Assembly (NCBI GenBank): GCA_000341795.1 | Contig: AODO01000074.1 | Coordinates: 1-64,000, forward strand | DNA from: Rhodococcus triatomae BKS 15-14 | GTDB lineage: Bacteria; Actinomycetota; Actinomycetes; Mycobacteriales; Mycobacteriaceae | Length of the DNA stretch: 64,000 nucleotides | Direction: 5' to 3' | Shown: positions 8,224-17,313 of the stretch, one piece after another | How the letters are laid out: each line of letters opens with the position of its first letter | How positions within the stretch are numbered: the stretch's first letter is position 1 | Made by a program: the position numbers and the translations under genes | Notes under the pieces: model-generated | The model's database searches: none | Told to the model about the DNA's origin: nothing | Seen by the model: only the letters and a program-made list of their open reading frames with translations

Positions 8224-8925
8224 TCAGCTCCCTAGGTAGAGGGCGGCGAGTTCGGTTCGGAAGTCGGCGTCGGGAACGCCCTGGTGCTGCACCCGGCCGC
8301 GGACGAGTACGGCGGCATGGTCGGCGATGTCCAGAACGGTCTGGGCGAACTGCTCGACGACGAGCACCGCCACGCCCTGCCTCGCGATCTCGGCGACCTG
8401 TTCGTACAACTGGTCGACGATCAGCGGTGCGAGACCCATCGACAGTTCGTCGAGCATGAGAACGGCGGGATCGGTTGCCAGGCCGCGACACAACGCGAGC
8501 ATCTGCTGCTCGCCGCCGGACATCGTTCCCGCGGTCTGCGACGCGCGTTTGCCGAGAATCGGGAACCGCGAGAACGCGAGTTCCTCGATCTCCTCCCTGG
8601 ACCGTCCGGTGAAGGTCATCATCAGCAGGTTGTCCCGCACGGTCAGATTGGGGAACACGCCCCGCCCCTCCGGAATCAGACAGACACCGGCTCGTGCCAG
8701 GTCCCGCGTCGCGGCCCCGGTGACGTCCCGTCCACCGAGGAACAGTTGCCCGGACGCGACCGGGTGAACCCCCGCGGCCACCTTGAGCGCGGTGGTCTTG
8801 CCCGCGCCGTTGGGTCCGAGCAGAGCGACGATCCGCCCGGGTTCGACCGCCAGGTCGATGCCGTGCAGGACTGTGATCTCGTCGTAGGCGGCGCGTACCC
8901 CGCGCAGTTCCAGGATGGCGTTCAC
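8224..8925 (-). CDS. livF: ABC transporter ATP-binding protein, LivF type
   Basis: A 233-aa ATPase with Walker A GPNGAGKT, signature MSGGEQQ and Walker B AVLMLDE, plus the LivF-typical IPEGRGVFPNLTVRDNL. It powers import by the adjacent permease in the inner membrane. The GTG at 8925 overlaps the LivG stop (GTGA). It belongs with the LivG, fused permease and lipoprotein genes just upstream. The family imports branched amino acids, but in catabolic clusters such systems often carry aromatic or other carboxylates; the substrate here is unknown. Confidence 0.93.
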   Translation of the reverse strand: MNAILELRGVRAAYDEITVLHGIDLAVEPGRIVALLGPNGAGKTTALKVAAGVHPVASGQLFLGGRDVTGAATRDLARAGVCLIPEGRGVFPNLTVRDNLLMMTFTGRSREEIEELAFSRFPILGKRASQTAGTMSGGEQQMLALCRGLATDPAVLMLDELSMGLAPLIVDQLYEQVAEIARQGVAVLVVEQFAQTVLDIADHAAVLVRGRVQHQGVPDADFRTELAALYLGS

Positions 8926-9635
8926 GACTGCCCCAGGTAGGCCGCGAGCACGGCCTCGTCGCGGCGGACCTCCGTCGGGGTTCCGACCGAGATGATTCGT
9001 CCGAGATCGAGGACGTGGACGGTGTCGCACACGTTCATGACCAACTCCATGTCGTGTTCGACGAGCAGCACGGCGGTGCCGTCGTCGGCGAGGGCGCGCA
9101 GCAGCGCCGCGAATCGTTCGGTCTCCGCGGCGTCCTGCCCCGCCGCGGGCTCGTCGAGCAGCAGGAGGGTCGGTCGCACCGCGAGTGCCCGCGCGACCTC
9201 GACGAGGCGCGCGGTGCCGGTGCTGACCGAGTCGGCGCAGGTGTCGGCGAGGTCGTCCAGGCCGAGCCTGCCGATGATCTCGTCGGCCACCCGGGATGCG
9301 TGTCTGCGCTCCGGCCCGAGCTCCGCCGCGACGAGCAGGTTGTCGCGGACGGTCAGCCTGCCGAACAGCTCCAGGCGTTGGAACGTGCGGGCGAGGCCGT
9401 GTCTGGCACGACGCGCCGGGCCGGCCCGGGTGACGTCCCGGCCGCCGAGCACCACGCTCCCGGCGACCGGTCGACGCAGTCCGGACACCACGTCGAACAG
9501 CGTGCTCTTGCCTGCACCGTTCGGCCCGATCAGACCGGTCACCTTCCCCTGCTCGGCCGTCAGGGTGACACCGTCCAGTGCCCGGTGGCCGCCGAACACG
9601 ACCGCGATGTCGTCAACCTCGAGTAGCGATGGCAC
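8922..9635 (-). CDS. livG: ABC transporter ATP-binding protein, LivG type
   Basis: A 237-aa ATPase with Walker A GPNGAGKS, the LivG-typical GLARTFQRLELFGRLTVRDNLLVAAE and Walker B LLLLDEPAAGQD. The ABC signature reads VSTGTARLVEV rather than LSGGQ, a divergence common in this subfamily. It pairs with the LivF ATPase downstream. The GTG at 9635 lies inside the end of the permease gene (23-base overlap), which ties its translation to the permease. Confidence 0.92.
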   Translation of the reverse strand: MPSLLEVDDIAVVFGGHRALDGVTLTAEQGKVTGLIGPNGAGKSTLFDVVSGLRRPVAGSVVLGGRDVTRAGPARRARHGLARTFQRLELFGRLTVRDNLLVAAELGPERRHASRVADEIIGRLGLDDLADTCADSVSTGTARLVEVARALAVRPTLLLLDEPAAGQDAAETERFAALLRALADDGTAVLLVEHDMELVMNVCDTVHVLDLGRIISVGTPTEVRRDEAVLAAYLGQS

Positions 9636-11745
9636 GATCGAGCACCTCCTCGTCCTCTGCCCGCCAGGGACGTCGTACGCCCCACCATTCGACGGGGATC
9701 TCCGCCTCGACCGCCTCGCCGGCGGCGGGCCGGTGTCGGGCCTGCCCCCACCACATCGCGCCCAGGGCTCCCGCGACCAGGCCGGCGAAGAACACGTACC
9801 CGTTGACCATGTCCAGCAGTCGCAACACCCACAGCAGGACCGACCACACGCCGAGGACCGTCATGACGAGCCGGTCCCGCAGTGCGGCATCCCATCTCGA
9901 CCGCATCAGCGAGATGCCGCCGTGCTGTACCGCCTGCGCACCGAACGCGAAGCCCGCGAGGCCGGGGACGACGTGCACGAGATTCTGCGTCTTCGGCCAC
10001 AGCGCGACGATCGCGTTGAACGGACCCGCGAGCAGTGTTCCGGTCCACAGGCCGGTACCGACCGCACCGAGACCACCGAGCACCGCGATCAGGAAGATCG
10101 ACAGCCCGGCGATGAAATTGAACTGGTCGGCGGTGACCGACTGCAACTGCATCCCGTAGAGGGCGCCACCCAGTCCGGCGATGCCCGCGGAGATCGCGAA
10201 CACGACCACCTTGGACACCAGGAGGCTGCCGCCGAGCGTCGCGAACGCCGCTTCGCTGTCGCGCAGCGCGATGAGTCGGCGACCGAGCAGCCCGCGCCGC
10301 AAGGCCGCGACGGCCAGCGTCGCGAGTGCCAGGCACACGGCGGCGAAGACCGTGGTCTCCCCCGGTGTGTCGATGTGGAATCCGAACAGGGTGGGTCCCG
10401 TCAACTCCACCGACCCCTGATCGAAGAGGGTGATCTCGGTGTCGCCGATGTGGAAGGACGGCAGGGTGAAGATCCAGCGGTCGAGGATCACCGCGAACGC
10501 CGCGGTGCCGAGCGCCAGGTAGATCCCCGACAGTCGCAGGGCGGGCAGGGCGATGACCGCTCCGACGATCGCGGTGACGACCATGGTCGCGAGCAGCGCC
10601 CACCACTGCCCGTCGGCGCCGAAGCGGGCGCAGACGATCGCTCCGATACCGGCCATGCTCAACTGGCACAACGAGATCTGGCCCGCGTAGCCGGCGAGCG
10701 GAACGAACGACAGCGCGATCACACCGAAGGCGAAGATCTGTCCGTAGGTGACGAGGTCGGCTTCGCCGAGAACCGTCGCCAGGACGACACCGAACGCGAC
10801 GACCACACCCCCGAAGGCGAGGGTCCCCCGCACGGTGGGCAGTGGAACCTGACTGAGTTGCCTGTCCCGTCCGCGCAGTTGGCCGTGCGGGAACAGCAGC
10901 AGTGCGACGAGCAGGAGCAGTGCCGGGGCCGCGAGCCGCAGCCCCGGCAGGAACTCGTTCTGCGGCAGGTACCCCGTCAGGTAGCTCTCGAGACAACCGA
11001 CCACGACGGCGCCGACGAACGTCATGGGCAGGCTCCGCAGCCGGCCGAAGATGGCTGCCGCGTAGGCACTGACGATGAGTAGCGACAGCTGCGTGGAATC
11101 CAGTGCGATCGTCGGGGCGATCAGGATTCCGCCGATCGCCGCCAGTTCGGTTCCGAGCATCCACGCGACCCGGTTGGCACGGACGGGATCCGCACCCGTC
11201 AGCGCCACCAGTCCCCTGTCGTCGACGGTCGCACGCATCTCGGCGCCGGTTCGGCTGCGCAGCAACAGCACTCGCAAGCCGAGCGCGACGACGACCGCGA
11301 CGATCATCGTCAGTGCCTGATGCCACGTGATCGTGACGTCCCCGAACCTGATCGGGGTCTGGTCCGCGAAGAACTTCGGGAGCGAACGTGCCTTGTTCGG
11401 ATCCCAGATCCAGCGGGCGAGGGCGATCAGGGCGCTGAGGAGCGCGATGGTCATCACCATGCGTTCCGCCTCGCCGAGTTGCTGCACCGGTCGCAAGGCA
11501 CGCTCGACGAGCAGCGCGAACGCCGGAGCGAGCACCAGCAGCACGGTGGCCAGCGCCAACGGCACCGGCCACCCCCAACCCACGCTGAGCTGCCAGTAGG
11601 AGAAGGCCGCCATCATCCCGGCGGCGCCGTGCGCGAAGTTGAACACGCCGGTGGTCGTGTAGGTGACCACCAGCCCGCTGCCGATGATCGCGTAGATCGC
11701 CGCCGCGCTGAGCCCGACGATCCCGAATGCGATGAACTGCTCCAT
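9613..11745 (-). CDS. ABC transporter permease, LivH-LivM fusion
   Basis: A 710-aa protein in which the two usual permeases are one chain. Residues 1 to about 290 are LivH-like (GLVVTYTTTGVFNFAHGA, EMRATVDDRGLVALTGADP). After a basic linker (LRGRDRQLSQVPLP), the rest is LivM-like (GYAGQISLCQLSMAGIGA, RLSGIYLALGTAAFAVI, LIALRDSEAAFATLGG). Both halves keep the EAA-like cytoplasmic loop. The C-terminus adds two further hydrophobic segments and a charged tail. It forms the membrane channel with LivF, LivG and the lipoprotein. A single chain fixes the two halves at 1:1. Confidence 0.93.
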   Translation of the reverse strand: MEQFIAFGIVGLSAAAIYAIIGSGLVVTYTTTGVFNFAHGAAGMMAAFSYWQLSVGWGWPVPLALATVLLVLAPAFALLVERALRPVQQLGEAERMVMTIALLSALIALARWIWDPNKARSLPKFFADQTPIRFGDVTITWHQALTMIVAVVVALGLRVLLLRSRTGAEMRATVDDRGLVALTGADPVRANRVAWMLGTELAAIGGILIAPTIALDSTQLSLLIVSAYAAAIFGRLRSLPMTFVGAVVVGCLESYLTGYLPQNEFLPGLRLAAPALLLLVALLLFPHGQLRGRDRQLSQVPLPTVRGTLAFGGVVVAFGVVLATVLGEADLVTYGQIFAFGVIALSFVPLAGYAGQISLCQLSMAGIGAIVCARFGADGQWWALLATMVVTAIVGAVIALPALRLSGIYLALGTAAFAVILDRWIFTLPSFHIGDTEITLFDQGSVELTGPTLFGFHIDTPGETTVFAAVCLALATLAVAALRRGLLGRRLIALRDSEAAFATLGGSLLVSKVVVFAISAGIAGLGGALYGMQLQSVTADQFNFIAGLSIFLIAVLGGLGAVGTGLWTGTLLAGPFNAIVALWPKTQNLVHVVPGLAGFAFGAQAVQHGGISLMRSRWDAALRDRLVMTVLGVWSVLLWVLRLLDMVNGYVFFAGLVAGALGAMWWGQARHRPAAGEAVEAEIPVEWWGVRRPWRAEDEEVLDRAIATRG

Positions 11746-11751
11746 GGCCTG

Positions 11752-13128
11752 TTACCCGACGTCGCTCATGCTCTTGCCGACGTCGGCGAGGGTCATCGGC
11801 TTGCCGTAGTCGCCGGTCAGCTTGTAGGGCGGGACGTCACAGCGGTACAGCCCGTCGTCGGCGCCGAAGTCCGGCGCCACCCAGCCGTCCGGGGTGCCTT
11901 CCTGAACGTTGAAGCAGGGCTGGGGCACGGTCGGATTCGAGATGTCGGTCGGCGCCTGGAGCCCGCCACCGGTCCACTCGGTCTGGGTCCTTGCCTGCTC
12001 GAGCAGGCAGGACCGGGTGAGGTCGTCACCGCAGGCTCCCGCGGACTTCGCGAACAGCAGCCAGGACGAGAAGGCGCGGATCGCGGGCAGGGTGATCTCG
12101 GTGCCGGGAGCGTACTTGTCCCACAACTCGACGAGTTCCTGCGTCGCCGGGTTGTCACTCGAGAGGGGCGCGACGCCGCCGAGGTCGACGTAGTTGTTCT
12201 GCGCGTCGAGCGAGTTCGCCGCCAGCTCGAGGAACGACGCGTTGTAGGAGTTGCTGTTCGCGTCGATCCAGTCGAGCTTGTAGTCCATGGAGGTCAGGAC
12301 GTCCTCCAGCTTGGCGAGCTGGGCGAACTGGCCGTAGAAGACCAGGCCCTTGACGCCCTTCGCCTTGATCGACTGGGCGTAGGGGGTCCAGTCGGAGACG
12401 CCCGACGCGGGATAGAGGTCGTTGTAGACGAAGGTTCCGCCGCCGGCCTGGATGGACTCGACGGCGATGTCACCGAGGCTCTTCGTCACGGGTGAGTCGC
12501 CGTTGATGATGCCGACCGCCGCCGCCGAGGCCGGGTACTCGTCGGTCATGAGCCACTTCCGGAACCCGTAGTAGGAGTCGTAGCCGGGGACCTGGGTCGG
12601 CGCGGCACTCACCTCGAGGTCGGCGCCGACGGACGTCGCCTGCGCGATCTGCGCGGGGAAGCTCGGCATCAGGCAGTTCAGCCGTTCCTTGACGCCGAGT
12701 CCGTCGAGGGCGGCGCCACCGCCCACGAGCGCGAAGTCCTCGCGGCAGCTCTCCAGCATCCGCTGCCGGACCTCCATCAGCTTCGCGTCACGAATGTTGG
12801 CGGTCACGGTCCGTCCGCCGATGCCGCCTGCCTCGTTGCACCAGGAGGTGAACACCTTTGCCGCGTCGGCGAATTCCGATTGCTTGGTGAATCCCATGTC
12901 GGTGAAGACGCCGACCTGGATTTCGTCGGCGGTCACGCCCTGCGCCGTCGCACTCGACGCGTCTCCGGGACCGCAGACGTCGGCGAGGTCGCCGAACGAC
13001 CCCGATGCGGACGACGAGGTGCTGCCTCCACCGTCCTCTTCCGTGCTCGATCCGCCTTCGCGGCCACTACATCCGACGGCGAGCAACGCCACCGCCGCAA
13101 GGGCGATGACTGCTTTCTGTGGTTTCAC
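11752..13128 (-). CDS. ABC transporter substrate-binding lipoprotein
   Basis: A 458-aa periplasmic-binding protein of the branched-chain amino acid (type I) fold. The GTG at 13128 follows a strong GGAGGAGG. The N-terminus VKPQKAVIALAAVALLAVGCSG is a lipoprotein signal with lipobox AVGC, followed by a Ser/Gly-rich linker. It would be anchored outside the membrane to deliver substrate to the fused permease. It is the first gene of the 13128-1258 block and lies downstream of the operator at 13282-13298. The ligand cannot be read from sequence. Confidence 0.93.
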   Translation of the reverse strand: MKPQKAVIALAAVALLAVGCSGREGGSSTEEDGGGSTSSSASGSFGDLADVCGPGDASSATAQGVTADEIQVGVFTDMGFTKQSEFADAAKVFTSWCNEAGGIGGRTVTANIRDAKLMEVRQRMLESCREDFALVGGGAALDGLGVKERLNCLMPSFPAQIAQATSVGADLEVSAAPTQVPGYDSYYGFRKWLMTDEYPASAAAVGIINGDSPVTKSLGDIAVESIQAGGGTFVYNDLYPASGVSDWTPYAQSIKAKGVKGLVFYGQFAQLAKLEDVLTSMDYKLDWIDANSNSYNASFLELAANSLDAQNNYVDLGGVAPLSSDNPATQELVELWDKYAPGTEITLPAIRAFSSWLLFAKSAGACGDDLTRSCLLEQARTQTEWTGGGLQAPTDISNPTVPQPCFNVQEGTPDGWVAPDFGADDGLYRCDVPPYKLTGDYGKPMTLADVGKSMSDVG

Positions 13129-13281
13129 CTGGTCCTCCTCCACTGGGGCTCGAGCCGGGTCGAGTCGGTCTCGTTCTCGCTCGACGTGCCGAGCCGATGT
13201 CACTCCGGAGATCTCCATCTGTCCGCCCCGGCCTCGATGGGCTGCGCCGGGAGGATCCTGCTCTCAAACGTGGAAACTAGC

Positions 13282-13298
13282 TTCTCATTGAGAGAGAA
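13282..13298. promoter_or_regulatory. Regulon operator, site 1 (everted half-sites)
   Basis: TTCTC-N7-GAGAA inverted repeat, 154 bases upstream of the ABC lipoprotein gene. The half-sites match the island's GAGAAT/ATTCTC operator but face outward, as in part of site 10. It lies in the 386-base gap 13129-13514, which holds only this and site 2. Confidence 0.5.
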
Positions 13299-13476
13299 TC
13301 AATGGGCCGTTATGGAAAACGCCGAGGCGGACTCCCCGTGGACAGCGGCCAGGCGTCCGGGCACCGCCCACGCGCTCGACGCAGCGCCTGTCGCACGCCC
13401 GACAGCTGGCACTTCGACCGGGCGGGCGGTCCGGCGTTGACTATCGAACGATCCCATGGAAACCTTGTGATCAGAA

Positions 13477-13495
13477 ATGAGAATGCTATTCTCAT
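13477..13495. promoter_or_regulatory. Regulon operator, site 2 (perfect)
   Basis: ATGAGAATGCTATTCTCAT: 8-bp perfect arms around GCT. It ends 20 bases before the CMD-family start at 13515, with only the GAAGGAGG ribosome site between, so a bound repressor would cover the transcription start of the Rieske operon. Confidence 0.85.
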
Positions 13496-13514
13496 CGACG
13501 GAAGGAGGTTACGC

Positions 13515-14033
13515 ATGGGGCTGACGCCACTACCGGCCGACGAATGGGACGACGACACACGTCGCGCCTTCGCCGGCATGCTCCCCCGGGAGCGACAGAA
13601 TCCGGAGGGCGCCGGAACCGCACTGTCGACGCTGGTCCGCCACCCCGACCTGACGAAGGCATTCCTCGGCTTCAGCGTCCACCTGCTGTACCGGTCGACG
13701 CTGCCGGAGCGACTGCGCGAGGTGACGATCCTGCGCGTCGCGCATCGTCACGAGTGCGACTACGAGTCGCACCACCATACGGACATCGCCAGGGAAGCCG
13801 GATTCACCGACGCGGAGATCGAGGCGGCGCGACTCGGAAAGTCGGACGACCGGTCCGAGCAACTGGTCCTGTCCGCGGTCGACGAACTCTTCGACACCTC
13901 CCGACTGTCGGACCGCACCTGGAACGTCCTCGGTGAATTCCTCGACGACAAGCAGCGGATCGACCTCGTCTTCACCGTCGGCGGCTACTCATCGATGGCG
14001 ATGGCATTCAACACATTCGGCATCGAGCCTTAA
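13515..14033 (+). CDS. Carboxymuconolactone decarboxylase (CMD/AhpD) family protein
   Basis: A 172-aa protein whose centre, REVTILRVAHRHECDYESHHHTDIAREAGF, matches the CMD-family pattern E-C-x-Y-x3-H. It lacks the CxxC of AhpD peroxidases, so a decarboxylase, lactone-processing or non-redox role is more likely. The ATG at 13515 follows GAAGGAGGttacgc. It is the first gene of an eight-gene operon with the Rieske oxygenase. Such proteins commonly sit in aromatic and steroid-like degradation clusters, often with unclear roles. Confidence 0.85.
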   Translation: MGLTPLPADEWDDDTRRAFAGMLPRERQNPEGAGTALSTLVRHPDLTKAFLGFSVHLLYRSTLPERLREVTILRVAHRHECDYESHHHTDIAREAGFTDAEIEAARLGKSDDRSEQLVLSAVDELFDTSRLSDRTWNVLGEFLDDKQRIDLVFTVGGYSSMAMAFNTFGIEP

Positions 14034-14052
14034 GCACACGAAAGGTAGACCC

Positions 14053-15363
14053 TTGCCTCACTTCCCCAAACCAGACGCGGGTAGCTGGACAGAGAACTGG
14101 CCCGAGCTGGGAACCGAGCCGGTCGACTACACCGACTCCATCGACCCCGAGCACTGGAAGCTCGAGCAGCAGGCGATCTTCCGCAAGACCTGGCTGCACG
14201 TCGGCCGCGTCGAGCGGCTCCCGAAGACCGGCAGCTACTTCACCCGCGAGATGCCCTCCGTCGGCACCGGCACCTCGATCATCATCGTCAAGGACAAGGA
14301 CGACACCGTCCGCGCCTTCTACAACATCTGCCGGCACCGCGGTAACAAGCTGGTCTGGAACGACTATCCCGGCGAGGAGGTCTCCGGCAGCTGCCGTCAG
14401 TTCACCTGCAAGTACCACGCCTGGCGGTACGACCTGAAGGGCGACCTGACCTTCGTGCAGCAGGAGGACGAGTTCTTCGACCTCGACAAGCAGGACTACC
14501 CGCTGCGGTCCGTCCGCTGCGAGGTCTGGGAGGGCTTCATCTTCGTCAACTTCGACGACAACGCGGGACCGCTGACCGACTACATGGGTGACTTCGGCAA
14601 GGGGCTGGAGGGCTACCCGTTCCACGAGATGACCGAGGTCTACAGCTACCGCTCGGAGATCAAGGCGAACTGGAAACTCTTCATCGACGCGTTCATCGAG
14701 TTCTACCACGCGCCGATCCTGCACATGAAGCAGGCGACCAAGGAGGAGGCCGAGAAGCTGGCCAAGGTCGGGTTCGAGGCGCTGCACTACGACATCAAGG
14801 GCATCCACTCGATGATCTCGTCCTGGGGTGGTATGTCGCCGCCGAAGGACCTCAAGATGGTCAAGCCGATCGAGCGTGTGCTGCACAGTGGTCTGTTCGG
14901 CCCGTGGGACCGGCCCGACATCGAGGGCATCCTGCCGGACGAGCTGCCGCCGGCGGTCAACCCGGCCAGGCAGCCCACCTGGGGACAGGACTCGTTCGAG
15001 TTCTTCCCGAACTTCACTCTGCTGCTGTGGGTTCCGGGGTGGTACCTCACCTACAACTACTGGCCGACCGGTGTCGACTCGCACATCTTCGAGGCCAACC
15101 TGTACTTCGTTCCGCCGAAGAACACGCGTCAGCGGCTGTCTCAGGAGCTCGCCGCGGTCACCTTCAAGGAGTACGCACTGCAGGACGCGAACACCCTGGA
15201 AGCAACGCAGACCCAGATCGGTACCCGGGCCGTCACCGACTTCCCGCTGTGCGATCAGGAAATCCTGCTGCGGCACCTGCACAAGACGGCCGGGGATTTC
15301 GTGAACAAGTACCAGGCCGAACAGGGCCGGACCGACACCACCGGGAGCGCTGCACATGTCTGA
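14053..15363 (+). CDS. Rieske-type ring-hydroxylating oxygenase, large subunit
   Basis: A 436-aa oxygenase. The Rieske [2Fe-2S] ligands are C93 and H95 (CRHRG) and C119 and H122 (CKYH). The mononuclear iron site is in WKLFIDAFIEFYHAPILH, with H218 and H223. It should insert oxygen into an aromatic or alicyclic substrate, fed by a reductase; the KshB-like gene at 41042 is the obvious partner in the window. The start is TTG at 14053 (PHFPKPDAGSW follows) after AAAGGTAG; no ATG or GTG fits. No small beta subunit gene is present, so the enzyme is probably homomeric like KshA-type oxygenases. Confidence 0.92.
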   Translation: MPHFPKPDAGSWTENWPELGTEPVDYTDSIDPEHWKLEQQAIFRKTWLHVGRVERLPKTGSYFTREMPSVGTGTSIIIVKDKDDTVRAFYNICRHRGNKLVWNDYPGEEVSGSCRQFTCKYHAWRYDLKGDLTFVQQEDEFFDLDKQDYPLRSVRCEVWEGFIFVNFDDNAGPLTDYMGDFGKGLEGYPFHEMTEVYSYRSEIKANWKLFIDAFIEFYHAPILHMKQATKEEAEKLAKVGFEALHYDIKGIHSMISSWGGMSPPKDLKMVKPIERVLHSGLFGPWDRPDIEGILPDELPPAVNPARQPTWGQDSFEFFPNFTLLLWVPGWYLTYNYWPTGVDSHIFEANLYFVPPKNTRQRLSQELAAVTFKEYALQDANTLEATQTQIGTRAVTDFPLCDQEILLRHLHKTAGDFVNKYQAEQGRTDTTGSAAHV

Positions 15364-15694
15364 GACCAGTTCGTTGCCAGCCGAGTTCGCCGATCTCGAG
15401 CGGTTCTCCGAGTGGATCCTCGCCACCGAGCCGGAGCGCTACGCGAAGCGCCTCGCCTCCTCGATGGACGAGATGCAGGATCTGTACGACGTCGGCATGG
15501 AGCGGCTCGAGGACGTCATGGTCTACCTGGACGCCCGGTTCCCGCTGCACGACATGCCCGACGACGCGAAACGCCTGATGCACCTCATGCAGTCGGTGGT
15601 CATGGTGTCGTTCCCGATCGAGGTGTGGAAGCAGCCGCGGGTGCTCGACAGCGGTGCCGCCTGGGTGGAGATCACTCGCGAGCCGGTGGTCTGA
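15356..15694 (+). CDS. Unknown 112-aa protein coupled to the Rieske oxygenase
   Basis: The ATG at 15356 overlaps the oxygenase stop by 8 bases, so the products are made together. The sequence is helical and acidic (ADLERFSEWILATEPERYAKRLASS, MDEMQDLYDVGMERLEDVMVYLDARFPLHDMP) with no cysteines, metal motif or membrane segment. I do not recognise a family; it is not like a ring-hydroxylating beta subunit. It may be an oxygenase assembly or stabilising partner, inferred from position only. Confidence 0.75.
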   Translation: MSETSSLPAEFADLERFSEWILATEPERYAKRLASSMDEMQDLYDVGMERLEDVMVYLDARFPLHDMPDDAKRLMHLMQSVVMVSFPIEVWKQPRVLDSGAAWVEITREPVV

Positions 15695-15698
15695 TCCG

Positions 15699-16910
15699 AT
15701 GATCACACTGCGCGCAGCCGGAGTTCTCGACGTCGACACGGGCGAGATCGTCAGACCGGGGATCGTTCGCGTCGACGGCGACCGCATCGTCGGCGTCGGG
15801 GGCGACCCGGAGGGTGAGGTCATCGACCTCGGTGATCAGATCCTCCTTCCCGGTCTGATGGACATGGAGGTCAATCTCCTGATGGGCGGGCGCGGGGAGC
15901 ACCCCGCGAAATCGCCTGTCCAGGACGATCCTCCACTCCGCATGCTGCGCGCCGTGGGCAATGCACGGCGCACGTTGCGGGCGGGTTTCACCACCGTCCG
16001 CAACCTGGGTCTGTTCGTCAAGACCGGGGGATACCTGCTCGACGTCGCGCTGATGAAGGCGATCGACGCGGGCTGGATCGACGGGCCCCGGATCGTGCCC
16101 GCCGGCCACGCGATCACGCCGACCGGCGGGCACCTCGACCCCACGATGTTCGCGGCGTTCGCACCCGGCATCATGCAGCTGACGCTGGAGGAAGGCATCG
16201 CGAACGGCGTCGACGAGGTTCGCAAGGCGGTGCGGTACCAGATCAAACACGGCGCCAAGCTGATCAAGGTGTGCGTGTCGGGTGGGGTCATGTCGATGAG
16301 CGGTGAGCCGGGGGCACAGCACTATTCGTTCGAGGAGCTGTGCGCGATCGTCGACGAGGCCCACCGTCGCGGACTGCGAGTCGCCTCGCACACCCACGGC
16401 GCCGAGGCGGTCAAGCAGGCCGTCGAGGCCGGCATCGACTGCATCGAGCACGGGTTCCTCATGGACGACGAGGCGATCGCGATGCTGGTCAAGAACGACA
16501 CCTTCCTCGTCCCGACCACCCGGCTCGCCGACGCCATGGACGTCTCGCACGCACCTCCGGAGTTGCAGGAGAAGGCGGCGATGATGTTCCCGCGCGCCCG
16601 GAAGTCCGTGAAGGCGGCCTACGACGCCGGCGTGAAGATCGCGGTGGGAACCGATGCGCCCGCGATACCTCACGGCAAGAACGCCGACGAGCTCGTCGCA
16701 CTCGTGGAGCGGGGCATGCCGCCGCTCGCCGTGCTCCGCGCCGCGACCGTGACGGCGGCGGAGTTGATCCAGGTGACGGACCGCGGCCGTATCGCCGAGG
16801 GCCTCCTCGCCGACATCATCGGCGTTCCCGGCGATCCCCTCGCCGACATCGGCGTCACCCAGAACGTCCGGTTCGTCATGAAGGGAGGAAAGGTCCATGT
16901 CAACGACTGA
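15699..16910 (+). CDS. Amidohydrolase-superfamily protein with altered metal site
   Basis: A 403-aa protein of the imidazolonepropionase/prolidase-like amidohydrolases: a short N-terminal beta domain, then LLPGLMDMEVNLLMG, KLIKVCVSGGVMSM (carboxylated Lys position), ASHTHG and CIEHG (His ligands), GTDAPAIPHG (Asp) and a C-terminal GRIAEGLLADI. The first metal motif, normally D-x-H-x-H, reads D55-M-E57-V-N59, so two histidines are replaced. Either one metal is bound differently or chemistry has changed. It starts 4 bases after the previous stop and overlaps the next gene by 14 bases. Confidence 0.85.
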   Translation: MITLRAAGVLDVDTGEIVRPGIVRVDGDRIVGVGGDPEGEVIDLGDQILLPGLMDMEVNLLMGGRGEHPAKSPVQDDPPLRMLRAVGNARRTLRAGFTTVRNLGLFVKTGGYLLDVALMKAIDAGWIDGPRIVPAGHAITPTGGHLDPTMFAAFAPGIMQLTLEEGIANGVDEVRKAVRYQIKHGAKLIKVCVSGGVMSMSGEPGAQHYSFEELCAIVDEAHRRGLRVASHTHGAEAVKQAVEAGIDCIEHGFLMDDEAIAMLVKNDTFLVPTTRLADAMDVSHAPPELQEKAAMMFPRARKSVKAAYDAGVKIAVGTDAPAIPHGKNADELVALVERGMPPLAVLRAATVTAAELIQVTDRGRIAEGLLADIIGVPGDPLADIGVTQNVRFVMKGGKVHVND

Positions 16911-17313
16911 CGAGCTCGTCGCGATCCAGCAGCTGCTCGCGCGCTACGCGGTCACCATCACGCAGGGCGACATCGAGGGGCTGGTCGGTGTCTTCACCCC
17001 CGACGGCACCTACAGCGCCTTCGGCGACACGTTCACCCTCGACCAGTTCCCGGACCTGGTCGCGGCGGCACCGAAGGGCCTGTTCATGACGGGCACCGCA
17101 CTGATCGACCTCGACGGCGACACCGCGACCGGTACGCAGCCGCTGTGCTTCGTCGACCACGCCACGCACGACATGCGGATCGGGTACTACTCCGACACCT
17201 ATCGCAGGACGGCGGACGGCTGGCGACTGGCGACGAGGCGGATGACCTTCATCCGTCGCAACGGCGACCACGACTCGGGTCGGCCACACGCCTACGAGGC
17301 CCCGACGGTATGA
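16897..17313 (+). CDS. SnoaL/NTF2-like polyketide-cyclase-fold protein
   Basis: A 138-aa alpha+beta barrel protein of the SnoaL-like type: IQQLLARYAVTITQGDIEGLVGVFTPDGTYSAFG is the usual N-terminal helix-turn and the C-terminal DTYRRTADGWRLATRRMTFIRR the closing strands. Family members act as isomerases, dehydratases or cyclases on small hydrophobic substrates, or as binding proteins. It overlaps both neighbours (14 bases upstream, 4 downstream). A second member is at 58614. Confidence 0.88.
   Translation: MSTTDELVAIQQLLARYAVTITQGDIEGLVGVFTPDGTYSAFGDTFTLDQFPDLVAAAPKGLFMTGTALIDLDGDTATGTQPLCFVDHATHDMRIGYYSDTYRRTADGWRLATRRMTFIRRNGDHDSGRPHAYEAPTV

Noticed and set aside
8992-11082. Open plus-strand frame of 696 codons opposite the ABC transporter genes
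   Set aside because: Rich in Arg, Gln, Asp and Gly with no domain; the minus strand holds clear livG and permease genes. It is a high-GC antisense frame.
13129-13514. A gene in the gap before the CMD-family protein
   Set aside because: Frames crossing this gap carry no domain, have poor composition and would run through both operators.
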